Below, in pieces: positions 1 to 6,443 of a DNA stretch of 64,000 nucleotides; within the stretch, counting starts at the first letter, position 1, and the number at the start of each line of letters is the position of its first letter. The DNA is from Woeseiaceae bacterium (GTDB taxonomy: Bacteria; Pseudomonadota; Gammaproteobacteria; Steroidobacterales; Woeseiaceae). Position numbers and translations under genes: made by a program. The stretch covers positions 1 through 64,000 of the forward strand of contig JAJFKU010000073.1 in assembly GCA_021773035.1 (NCBI GenBank). The letters are read 5' to 3'. The notes below the pieces were generated by a model. The model searched no databases and had not been told where the DNA came from. It saw nothing but the letters and a program-made list of their open reading frames with translations.

Positions 1-91
1 CCCAGCGGGATGAGTGGGCTGACTCTTGCTCGTGCACCATGCGCACAGCACGTTCTTGAACTTCTGTGGAATATCGGTTTGCTCTTGTCAT
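1..91 (-). CDS. IS3-family transposase OrfA, N-terminal part only
   Basis: The first 30 residues of a transposase OrfA are visible on the minus strand, starting MTRANRYSTEVQERAVRMV and running off the window edge. IS3-family OrfA is the helix-turn-helix subunit that binds the element ends and is joined to the OrfB DDE integrase by programmed -1 frameshifting; only its beginning is present here. The 'RYS..VQERAVRMV' pattern is typical of the IS3 group. A GAGAGGAT ribosome-binding site precedes the ATG. It is too short for the supplied ORF track. Whether the element is intact cannot be judged. Confidence 0.7.
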   Translation of the reverse strand, partial: MTRANRYSTEVQERAVRMVHEQESAHSSRW

Positions 92-141
92 CGGAGTATC
101 CTCTCAACATAAAAGGGCTCCGGCAATCCCGGGGCGGTTCA
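1..141 (-). mobile_element. end of an IS3-family insertion sequence, cut by the window edge
   Basis: Read on the minus strand, the element begins at 141 with TGAACCGCCCCGG, the kind of terminus seen in IS3-group elements, and carries the start of orfA 50 bases further in. The rest of the element lies outside the window. Its first three bases supply the stop codon of the protease gene it interrupts. The opposite terminus and any target duplication cannot be seen. The assignment rests on the terminus plus the OrfA N-terminus. Confidence 0.75.
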
Positions 142-555
142 CCCATTTCGACAATCCAAGAGAGTGGACATGGGGAAATAAGATCGCCTAAAGAATTCCG
201 CGCCTTTTGTATCGTTTATAGATGACTCTAGTATTGCGATATCGACTTTGTCACTCTTGTAATACTTTCTTCTGAACCTAAACGGAGGCACTGGGACTTG
301 AAACTCAAAGCGAGCAATGTCCTCTACGTAGGAATTCTTCACATCAATGTCATGGGGTGGCTTTGATCTCCTGGATGGCGTTACGACGTGATTTGCTGTA
401 AGGCAGAATTTTCGTCCGGTATCGTCAGTCAAGACCAGACCTGTGCCGCTATGCTCGTTACCTCGCGACTGATATGTGGTGATAATTGGTGAAATGAACG
501 ACGCAGCATGCTTGACGCAAAATGCACCAAAGGATTCTCTGGCAATTTTGGGCAT
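139..555 (-). pseudogene. trypsin-like serine protease, truncated by the IS3 insertion
   Basis: This fragment resembles the first half of a trypsin-like (S1/Do-like) peptidase. A 'SGTGLVLTDD' strand leads to 'LTANHVV', where the His would be catalytic, and later 'KVDIAILE', where the Asp would be catalytic. The third catalytic residue, Ser in a GxSG motif, is absent because the frame ends at 139 in a TGA that belongs to the insertion-sequence terminus. About 138 residues remain of a domain that needs roughly 200. The start is taken at an ATG at 555; an in-frame TTG at 570 is possible. No signal peptide is evident. It is most likely inactive. Confidence 0.6.
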
Positions 556-968
556 GTTGTGAATATTCAACTACTGTCGCCGACTCATTTTTGGACACCG
601 TCCTAAGGCTAGAGCATCTCAATTGATGAATGTGCTGCAACGACCGATTGAATCCACACTCGAAAGCAGCCGTTCGAGCGGCAAGTCTCGGGGGTTAAGC
701 GGAACTCGGCAATGGAAACTTCTGGCCGGTTCTTACCACCGCCCTGCTCGGCTCCGCTAAATAGCGAGAACAGCCCTTCTCGATACTAGCAGTAAGGTGC
801 CTTCTCGCTATCAATCCCAACTCTTGCCTGAAATGGCTGCGCAAGACAGCGACCGGCCCCTAGGCCAACCGATATGTGAGCGGCCTTGATCCCCTACAAA
901 ACCGAGGAGATGCCGACCACGAAAAATCAAAATAAACAATAGCTTAGGTTTTGATATGGAATCCTGCG
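556..968. other. intergenic stretch without a recognisable gene
   Basis: No reading frame here looks like protein. The only structure noted is a 10-base inverted repeat, ATAGCGAGAA at 761-770 and its complement at 802-811, with a 31-base loop. It lacks the T-run of a terminator and its role is unknown. The sequence lies between the broken protease gene and the toxin-antitoxin promoter, consistent with accessory DNA. Confidence 0.4.
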
Positions 969-997
969 TTGACCGGCACGAACCGCTGGGCTACAAT
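969..997 (+). promoter_or_regulatory. sigma-70 promoter of the dinJ-yafQ operon
   Basis: TTGACC at 969-974 and TACAAT at 992-997 are separated by exactly 17 bases, a near-consensus housekeeping promoter. It lies 27 bases before the antitoxin ATG and inside the longer ORF listed from 956, which argues for the start at 1025. Type II antitoxin-toxin complexes normally repress their own promoter, so an operator is expected around 995-1015, but no clean palindrome was recognised. Confidence 0.6.
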
Positions 998-1024
998 GTA
1001 GCTCACTCATTGGAGGATTCTATT

Positions 1025-1288
1025 ATGGCTGCGAATGCCGTAGTACGTGCACGAATTGACGAGCACATCAAAGAAGAAGCGACCATTGTCCTGGAGGCAA
1101 TGGGGCTGACCGTGTCCGATGCATTCCGCATCATGCTCACCCGTGTTGCTCGCGAGAAGGCGCTGCCTTTTGAGCCGCTGGTACCCAACGCGGAGACCAT
1201 CGAGGCCATGAAGGAAGCGCGCCGTGGCAATCTGCCTGCGTTCGACACTGTGGATGATCTGATGGCCGACTTGAATGCGGACGATTGA
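1025..1288 (+). CDS. dinJ: RelB/DinJ family type II antitoxin
   Basis: The 87-residue product has the RelB/DinJ pattern: an N-terminal ribbon-helix-helix DNA-binding part (VRARIDEHIKEEATIVLEAM, then GLTVSDAFRIMLTRVA) followed by 'ALPFEPLVPNAETIEAMKEA' and an acidic tail. DinJ binds and neutralises the YafQ ribonuclease and represses the operon. The start at 1025 is chosen because GGAG lies 9-12 bases upstream and the promoter sits inside the longer frame. The end overlaps the toxin start by 14 bases, as usual for translationally coupled pairs. It lies next to an IS end and a tRNA attachment scar, which fits a mobile module. Confidence 0.9.
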   Translation: MAANAVVRARIDEHIKEEATIVLEAMGLTVSDAFRIMLTRVAREKALPFEPLVPNAETIEAMKEARRGNLPAFDTVDDLMADLNADD

Positions 1289-1556
1289 ACGTACCACTCA
1301 GTTCAAACGTGATTACAAGCGCGAGTCGAAGGGCCAACATCGTCAGGTCCTCGCGGCAGATTTCCCAGAGATCTTGACGATTATCGCGGAGGACCAAGCA
1401 CTGGCGGAAAAGCATCGCGATCATGCTTTGACCGGTGACTGGAAGGACCACCGAGATTGCCATATTAAACCAGATTTTATCCTGATATATCGAAAACCAG
1501 ATGATGAGCGGTTGCAACTCGTTCGCCTCGGCTCACATAGCGAGTTGGGGCTGTAG
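1275..1556 (+). CDS. yafQ: YafQ family mRNA interferase toxin
   Basis: The 93-residue product matches the YafQ/RelE fold over its whole length. YafQ cleaves mRNA on the ribosome when freed from DinJ. Conserved positions include the His of 'HALTGDWKDHRDCHIKPD', which provides three histidines and an aspartate of the active site, and the late His in 'LGSHSELG'. 'FILIYRK' is the central strand. It starts inside the antitoxin gene (14-base overlap) and is transcribed from the same promoter. All catalytic positions recalled for YafQ appear present, so the toxin is probably active. The symbol is by family; biochemical specificity is inferred. Confidence 0.9.
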   Translation: MRTIERTTQFKRDYKRESKGQHRQVLAADFPEILTIIAEDQALAEKHRDHALTGDWKDHRDCHIKPDFILIYRKPDDERLQLVRLGSHSELGL

Positions 1557-1744
1557 CGCCCGCGTTCAGGTGGATGTTCTGGGAAAGACAGGAACGTAAC
1601 CAACCCAACCGGTTATTGCGAGACGCACAGCCTCCTTCGGAGACGTGTAGACTTTTCCTCGAATTCGAACAGGGAGCTGCGTCTTGTAAAGTGAGTGATC
1701 AGAGCAATGCGACAAGATAGGATGCTTTTTCCCAAATGAACTAA
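1557..1744. other. intergenic sequence left of the tRNA-Glu fragment
   Basis: No coding frame, RNA gene or clear repeat was recognised between the YafQ stop and the tRNA fragment. In particular, the 5' half of a tRNA-Glu gene (acceptor strand, D arm and first anticodon stem strand), expected here if the tRNA were intact, is missing. The stretch is probably part of whatever integrated into the tRNA gene. Confidence 0.4.
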
Positions 1745-1747
1745 CGG

Positions 1748-1792
1748 CCTCTCACGGCGGTAACAGGGGTTCGAATCCCCTAGGGAGTACCA
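1748..1792 (+). other. 3' fragment of a tRNA-Glu gene, probable attachment-site scar
   Basis: The sequence reproduces the 3' half of tRNA-Glu: anticodon loop CTCTCAC (anticodon CTC), second anticodon stem strand GGCGG, variable region, the T arm GGGGTTCGAATCCCC and the 3' acceptor strand ending in ACCA. The preceding bases do not form the partner anticodon stem and no D arm or 5' acceptor strand exists upstream, so no functional tRNA can be made. tRNA 3' ends are standard targets of tyrosine recombinases. The fragment is directly followed by what looks like the native tRNA terminator, so the foreign DNA should lie to the left. Confidence 0.7.
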
Positions 1793-1838
1793 AACAATAG
1801 AAACGGCCCGCCTCGTGCGGGCCGTTTCTATTGTTTGG
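1790..1838 (+). terminator. hairpin terminator behind the tRNA-Glu fragment
   Basis: A perfect 22-base inverted repeat, arms 1790-1811 and 1817-1838 with a five-base loop CTCGT, starts inside the CCA end of the tRNA piece. The lower stem is A/T-rich and the upper stem is GGCCCGC/GCGGGCC, so transcription in either direction could end here with a U-rich tract from the stem itself. It is probably the original terminator of the tRNA gene. Confidence 0.75.
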
Positions 1839-1968
1839 TTGTCCCTGTGCAGGATGAGAATCCTGTTCGACCGGTCGCGAAGCTACCGGGACGCACGCAG
1901 TGCGCCCCGAAGGGGTGAGGAGCGAAGCGACGAATCAATCCCCTGGTGAGGACCAGATTATGGGGGAG

Positions 1969-2017
1969 AAAAAAGGTGTCAGGTATCTTTGGCACGAAAA
2001 CAAACCTGGCACCTTTT
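1969..2017 (-). terminator. Rho-independent terminator of the DUF4349 gene
   Basis: On the minus strand the sequence forms AAAAGGTGCCAGG and CCTGACACCTTTT, arms of 13 bases with one G-T pair, followed by a run of six T. It lies about 27 bases after the DUF4349 stop codon and points the right way for that gene. Confidence 0.65.
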
Positions 2018-2043
2018 CCCATCCTTGGCGACTATCTCGGAAT

Positions 2044-2835
2044 CTACTTCCGCCTACCGCGTTTCCAGAATTTGCGAATTAGGTAGACCACGAAAAATAT
2101 GAAAAGGAACCATGGAAGCAAATAAGGAATTGCTTCGATCCAGTCGGCTAACCCGTCCGATAAGTTTTGACCGAATGACGATAGTGAGGTTCTTATCGGC
2201 CCCCAAAACGTTCGCCCTGCTTCAACTACAAACTGGACATTCAGAATATCCATATCGACACGTTGTCGTTGAAATGCACTTTGTCCCAACACTTGTTCAA
2301 GCTCAGCCTGAACCTTCGTCAGTTCCGTCGTAATCTTGATCAGGGAGTCGACATCATCGACACCGCGTTCCTCAAGTTCGAGCAGTCTGTCGCGAGTCTT
2401 CGTTAAGATCGAAACCCTTTTGTCGATCTGCGCAATGCTCTTAGCCAAGTCTTCAACTTGTGTATTGCGCCTGGTTACTTCCCCCGCGCCAGCCGCCAAC
2501 CCAGCTAAAGCATCTACACCGTCTGGCTTTACTCGCATCCTGATTGACGCTGAACTATAGCTTCCATGACTTATGTTGGAACTTAGTACTGTACAGAGGT
2601 TATCCCGATCTTCGGCACACGCCTCTATTAGTGTTGCGTGAGAGTCAGCCAGCAGGTCTTCGCTGGTATCGACGACGATCGAATGTTCATACGCCAGAAA
2701 CTCGCCTTCGCTGCGCTCACCTGTTCGAGCCAATGACATGTTCGCGTCATTGCTGAAGCCAGATACGTTTTCTGAAGAGCTGCAACCGACGGTTGAAAGC
2801 AGGAAGAACCCGAAAAATAGAATCAGCCTTGTCAT
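2044..2835 (-). CDS. DUF4349 domain lipoprotein
   Basis: The 263-residue product starts with a lipoprotein signal (LILFFGFFLLSTVGC, lipobox STVGC). The central part (about 80-215) matches the DUF4349 pattern: a 'SASIRMRVKPDGVDALAG' strand region, then a long coiled coil (LAKSIAQIDKRVSILTKTRD and following), and 'DMDILNVQF'. A transmembrane helix (PYLLPWFLFIFFVVYLI) near residue 245 and a basic tail close the protein. The family sits in the envelope and its function is unknown. GAGGAGA precedes the ATG. It is a single-gene unit with its own terminator, lying between two tRNA-Glu pieces, so it may be cargo of an old integration. Confidence 0.8.
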   Translation of the reverse strand: MTRLILFFGFFLLSTVGCSSSENVSGFSNDANMSLARTGERSEGEFLAYEHSIVVDTSEDLLADSHATLIEACAEDRDNLCTVLSSNISHGSYSSASIRMRVKPDGVDALAGLAAGAGEVTRRNTQVEDLAKSIAQIDKRVSILTKTRDRLLELEERGVDDVDSLIKITTELTKVQAELEQVLGQSAFQRQRVDMDILNVQFVVEAGRTFWGPIRTSLSSFGQNLSDGLADWIEAIPYLLPWFLFIFFVVYLIRKFWKRGRRK

Positions 2836-2919
2836 CGAATTCTCTCCTCAAGTGTTTGAAAATCCAAATGGTCGTTTTGGGTGAGCAGCCGCCATTCTAC
2901 CTCAATCCAGGTGCCCAAA

Positions 2920-3069
2920 TTAGTCGCACGCGTCCGGCGGAATCGGCAGAATTTCAACCGCGCCGACGCCCACTTCGCGGTTCGGAAGACCCCGCTCATT
3001 GAACTCGACGTACCAGGCACTAATCAAGTGCATCTTGTCGCGATAGCTTGGATTTACCTCAGGAATAAA
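2920..3069 (-). pseudogene. C-terminal remnant of an unrecognised minus-strand gene
   Basis: The minus-strand frame ending at 2920 is open for 68 codons and reads like real protein: 'PEVNPSYRDKMHLISAWYVE' followed by 'FNERGLPNREVGVGAVEI' and 'LPIPPDACD'. The only ATG in it (3033) would give 37 residues, too short for the ORF track. Toward the 5' side the frame runs straight into the second tRNA-Glu piece at 3077, which suggests the start of the gene was lost by recombination there. The product family is not recognised. The call rests on amino-acid composition and needs a protein search. Confidence 0.35.
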
Positions 3070-3076
3070 CCGCCGC

Positions 3077-3107
3077 AACAGGGGTTCGAATCCTCTGGGG
3101 AGTACCA
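3077..3107 (+). repeat. second tRNA-Glu 3'-end copy (attachment-site-like direct repeat)
   Basis: This 31-base stretch matches 1762-1792 at 29 positions: variable region, T arm (GGGGTTCGAATCC) and 3' acceptor strand through CCA. The two changes still allow the T stem to pair with one wobble. No anticodon arm precedes it. With the first copy it forms a direct repeat about 1.3 kb apart, the layout left by site-specific integration at a tRNA 3' end. No integrase gene lies between the copies. Confidence 0.65.
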
Positions 3108-3445
3108 GACACCCTTTGAAGTCCTACTGATTGATGAGAGAGTCAGTCACGAAGTTCAGGCGCTACGGGAAGGTGGTGTGATTAATGATCTGACCGCAAT
3201 GCTCCAGCGGAAATCGACTGTCGCGTGAGAGGATCGTCAAAATAACAACACCAGGATCGTGCGCTGTGACGTAAGTTCGCACTATCTGTCCCCTGCAAAG
3301 CGCGTATCGCCGACTATAATTGGCTAATCAGGACTTCTTTCAGGACATGAGAACGATAAGAATCACCCTGTTGAGTTCAGCTGCACTGTCAATGCTGCTG
3401 CTCGATTCACGCATAACATCGCGGTCGTCATTGGAGAATCGGAAA
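3108..3445. other. intergenic stretch with a possible promoter
   Basis: No convincing gene is seen. A TATAAT hexamer at 3315-3320 could be a -10 element for the membrane protein gene that follows, but no good -35 lies 16-18 bases upstream. The plus-strand ORF 2881-3228 runs through the tRNA fragment and is not protein-like in its first half. Confidence 0.35.
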
Positions 3446-4222
3446 ATGGATGAAAACACAGCCAAGAACATAGCTGTTGTAGCCGCCGGTGGCGCCATTG
3501 GTGGCATGCTGGGGTTTTTCTTCTCGCTGTATCTAGGCCATGAGCCGAAATTCGGCGCCTATCTGGACGCCGCGCTGTGGATGGCGATGGGAACCGGTGC
3601 TGGATTGATCTTCATATTTCTAATGGCGAATACCGATAGAACCGACAGGGCAAGACTGATCTCATTGGCTTTGGTAGCAGGATTTTTCTGGCAACCCGTG
3701 CTCGAAGGTAGCAAAGCGCTGGTGGAACGAAACACTGAAGACCGGACAGGTGTCGAAGCGATCGCTGCGCTGCAATCTGCCCGATCTTCGATTGATGAAT
3801 ACAACAATATTGCAGATTCCGGCTCAGTGGAGGACAAAGCGTCCCTGCTTGCAGATATTCGATCCAAGATTTCCGAAGCTGAGTTACTGGCCGGAGATCT
3901 TGACCGCATATCGACTGTGGAGAAAGTCGCGCGTGCATCAGAGAACCTTTTTGCCAGTAGTGAAGCAAACAGTGTCCTGGTCGACATAGGTTTTGAAACC
4001 GGCAATATGCTGGTGCTTGGCAATCTGGAGAACGAAACGGGTCCGCGACCTCTGGGCTCATGGTACGCACAGCAGTTGCCACAGAACCGAATAAACATAG
4101 TCAACGGACAGAATTCGCCGCAAGGCCGAATCGTTGCTATCGGCGGACAGACCCCGCTGGCGAATCCTTTTGAAGTAGGGAGCGATGACAGCGCCGAAGA
4201 AGCTGTCATTGAAGAGCGCTGA
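3446..4222 (+). CDS. membrane protein of unknown function
   Basis: The 258-residue product begins MDENTAKNIAVVAAGGAIGG and has two clear hydrophobic helices near the start (about 8-30 and 38-62) and a third, weaker one at about 72-88. A soluble, partly helical region of some 165 residues follows, with 'ALQSARSSIDEYNNIA' and 'SKISEAELLAGDLDRI' as probable coiled-coil segments, and an acidic tail. The start at 3446 has GGAG about ten bases upstream. The ORF could be extended to 3320, but those residues look random. No family was recognised. It appears to be a single-gene unit. Confidence 0.6.
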   Translation: MDENTAKNIAVVAAGGAIGGMLGFFFSLYLGHEPKFGAYLDAALWMAMGTGAGLIFIFLMANTDRTDRARLISLALVAGFFWQPVLEGSKALVERNTEDRTGVEAIAALQSARSSIDEYNNIADSGSVEDKASLLADIRSKISEAELLAGDLDRISTVEKVARASENLFASSEANSVLVDIGFETGNMLVLGNLENETGPRPLGSWYAQQLPQNRINIVNGQNSPQGRIVAIGGQTPLANPFEVGSDDSAEEAVIEER

Positions 4223-5170
4223 CGCTTCAGTATTCGGAAGCTTGCGCCTTGGTTGCTCGCCTTGAAAAGACGGCGCAGATAGACCCGAGCAGGAACAATG
4301 ACAGCGAACATGGTTCAGGAACCCTTGTGATGCGGCGAACACCGCCAGCATAGCGGGGGGGGTAGCTGCTAAGAGCTTTTTCCGGCGTCGGCGATATGCT
4401 CGAGAACGCTGTGCATGGCCTATATGTAATAACTCAGACCCGACCTTACAGACAGTGTCGGAATTGATCGAATTCGAACGGCGGGCTTCCTTGCGAACTC
4501 CAAGGGTCGATGTAACACGGGCTTTGGATTCTTGCGCCGGTGTTTCGCCGTACCGCAAAGAAATAGTGTTCGGCGCAGGGATGCGGTGGCTACGCCAATG
4601 ACCTCTTCACGACCCACAGGCGAGTTCATTGGCGTAGCCACCGCATCCCGACAGTCGGGCATGTATTTCAGTTAACGGTCAACGTGCTGAACAGGTGTTG
4701 ATCCGGGCGGCGCCACTTCGTGGACCTCGCTGCAGTGGCTCCCGACGTCTTCAAAAACAGAAAACGTGAACGGTCTTCTATCTAACAAGTTCCGCGTTCG
4801 TGGCTGTTTATCGGCCTCCGAGTCAACCTGCGGCCCCTCCAGTATAAAGATCTTCTACTCTGTGAACTGCTCTGGCGGAGGCGAGCCCGACTAATAGAAT
4901 ACGGCAGGAACGTACGCCAGCCAGCCGGCGGTTCCCGAAATAACGGGAGCTGCCGGTGTTTTCGGTCGAAGGTCACTGCTCCAAAGTTACGGTTTTTTTG
5001 GCCCGCTGTCCGCCCCGGGCAGCGTCAGGCAGCGCGCTGGTGTCCAACGCAAACTGCGCCACCTGAGTGGCCGGTTCGCGCTCGATAGCGATCATTGATC
5101 TGATAGGATTACGATAGACTGGTACTGACCCATACCAGCCGTCAATGAACAACAACTATAGTTTGGTGGC
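4223..5170. other. 948-base stretch without a convincing gene
   Basis: Both strands were read. The listed ORFs (4058-4558, 4420-4662, 4782-4976, 4973-5155 on the minus strand) are short, overlapping and not clearly protein-like, and none has a good ribosome-binding site. The one firm structure is the long inverted repeat at 4578-4649. The stretch may be decayed mobile DNA, but no transposase or integrase signature could be established. Confidence 0.45.
4578..4649. repeat. 24-base perfect inverted repeat
   Basis: The arms 4578-4601 and 4626-4649 are perfect complements of each other (beginning GGGATGCGGTGGC and ending GCCACCGCATCCC) around a 24-base loop. There is no T-run, so a simple terminator is unlikely. 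A folded stem this long may be the core of a small non-autonomous repeat or a recombination site. It lies in a gene-free stretch of accessory DNA. Confidence 0.6.
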
Positions 5171-5572
5171 ATGACTCTGACTTCTTTCTGGAGACGACTA
5201 AAGTCTCGAATAATGGCTGATAAGTACCCGGTAGAAACTTGGACGGGAGAACCTCTATTTGATGCCGCTTTGCCTGATAGCGACGCAGCAGGTATTGAGT
5301 TTTTGAACGATGATGAAACACCGATGGAATTCGTTATTGCCGTTTTAACTCGCTGTTTAAACCTGTCTCGAATAGACGCAACAGAAAGTATGTTGAGAGT
5401 CCACTTTAAAGGTTCTGCGAAGTTCGGTCGAATGCGTCGTTCTGTCGCTGATGAGCTTTCCGATTTCATCGCAACGGAATTGGCCAAGTCCGACTTTCCG
5501 TTGAAATTCCGCGTTTGTGATGGGCAACCTTCACTGGCTCCTTTGCCATTAACCAAAGGAGATGTCACCTAA
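5171..5572 (+). CDS. ClpS-like N-degron adaptor, not linked to clpA
   Basis: Residues about 42-110 resemble ClpS, the adaptor that delivers N-end-rule substrates to ClpAP. 'LNDDETPMEFVIAVLTRCL' corresponds to the ClpS segment NDDYTPMEFV, and 'MLRVHFKG' to the helix that carries the binding-pocket histidine. The Asn-Asp-Asp and His positions that hold the substrate amino group are kept. The end 'FPLKFRVCDG' fits the last ClpS strand. The protein is 133 residues with a longer N-terminal extension than classical ClpS (about 106). clpA is not adjacent, so this may be a second copy with another partner. A start at Met15 (5213) is possible. Confidence 0.7.
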   Translation: MTLTSFWRRLKSRIMADKYPVETWTGEPLFDAALPDSDAAGIEFLNDDETPMEFVIAVLTRCLNLSRIDATESMLRVHFKGSAKFGRMRRSVADELSDFIATELAKSDFPLKFRVCDGQPSLAPLPLTKGDVT

Positions 5573-5687
5573 CAATACACTTCATTTGTATTTTCAACGG
5601 CTGCTACATCAACATCAGGGAACTCTACCGAAGAAAAATGCCGTATTCTGCTCTCTATACATTCGATGACTCGGTAAGGAGGAGGAA

Positions 5688-6443
5688 TTGAAGAATCCTG
5701 ACCAATTCTTACTCGGAAAGCGAATCGCCATCACAGGAGCGGCCCGCGGCCTTGGTCGTGCGTTAGCCATTATTGCGGCTGACCACGGTGCAGAGCCCGT
5801 TCTCCTCGGCCGCGACCCGGCGGTTCTAAACAACGTCGCTGATACGATAAGAGCCCGTTCCGGACGCGAGTCTTTAGTCGTAGCTTGTGATCTGGCGAAG
5901 CCAGGAAGCATCACCTCAGCGTGCGAATTAACACTTGAGCACAATCCGATAATCGATGTACTGATCAACAACGGATCGCCGTGGTTGGAGGGACGTCTTG
6001 ACGAGATTTCCGACACCGACATCACTTCTACAGTTGCAGCAGCAGTATCCGGAACTATTCTCGTCACCAAGGGACTACTTCCCGGTCTCTACCGCTCGGC
6101 CGCTGCCGACATCATTACAATCATCTCGACATCCGGTGTTCCTGGCTGGGATCTCGGTGGCGGTTCGGTGCCCTTTTATGCCGCGAAACACGGTCAGTCC
6201 GGTTTCAGCGATAAACTTCGGCATGAACTGAGGGGCACGGACATTCGGGTGTCCGCGATCTACCCTCCGGACTTCGACGATGCTGACCCGACGCATGCTG
6301 GCTGGGACGACGTGCCGATTGATGGCGCGAAGATTTCGAATCGCGAGATTGTCTCTACCCTGCTTTTCATTCTGGCAACACCAAGAACATGCAGTTTTCC
6401 GATTGTGATCCTGGATGGCATGTCGCGGACATCAGATGAATAA
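5688..6443 (+). CDS. short-chain dehydrogenase/reductase
   Basis: The 251-residue product is a classical SDR enzyme with a Rossmann fold. The cofactor motif TGAARGLG lies near residue 17, NNG near 97 in place of the usual NNAG, a Ser in 'IIST' near 148, and the catalytic pair YAAK near 167. Substrate is unknown; oxidoreduction of a carbonyl or alcohol with NAD(P)H is expected. Translation starts at TTG (5688), supported by the strong AAGGAGGAGG just upstream. The 3' end overlaps the following lipoprotein gene by 8 bases, suggesting co-transcription. Confidence 0.85.
   Translation: MKNPDQFLLGKRIAITGAARGLGRALAIIAADHGAEPVLLGRDPAVLNNVADTIRARSGRESLVVACDLAKPGSITSACELTLEHNPIIDVLINNGSPWLEGRLDEISDTDITSTVAAAVSGTILVTKGLLPGLYRSAAADIITIISTSGVPGWDLGGGSVPFYAAKHGQSGFSDKLRHELRGTDIRVSAIYPPDFDDADPTHAGWDDVPIDGAKISNREIVSTLLFILATPRTCSFPIVILDGMSRTSDE

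Noticed and set aside
1748-1792. functional tRNA-Glu gene
   Set aside because: Only the 3' half is present; no D arm, 5' acceptor strand or first anticodon stem strand upstream.
2881-3228. 115-residue plus-strand ORF
   Set aside because: It runs through the second tRNA-Glu repeat, overlaps a more protein-like minus-strand frame and has no ribosome-binding site.
3559-4311. 250-residue minus-strand ORF
   Set aside because: It is antisense to the plus-strand membrane protein and rich in Ser/Arg as mirror frames of GC-rich genes are.
4058-4558. 166-residue minus-strand ORF and shorter ones to 5155
   Set aside because: The residues look random, the first part is antisense to the membrane protein gene, and no starts with ribosome-binding sites exist.
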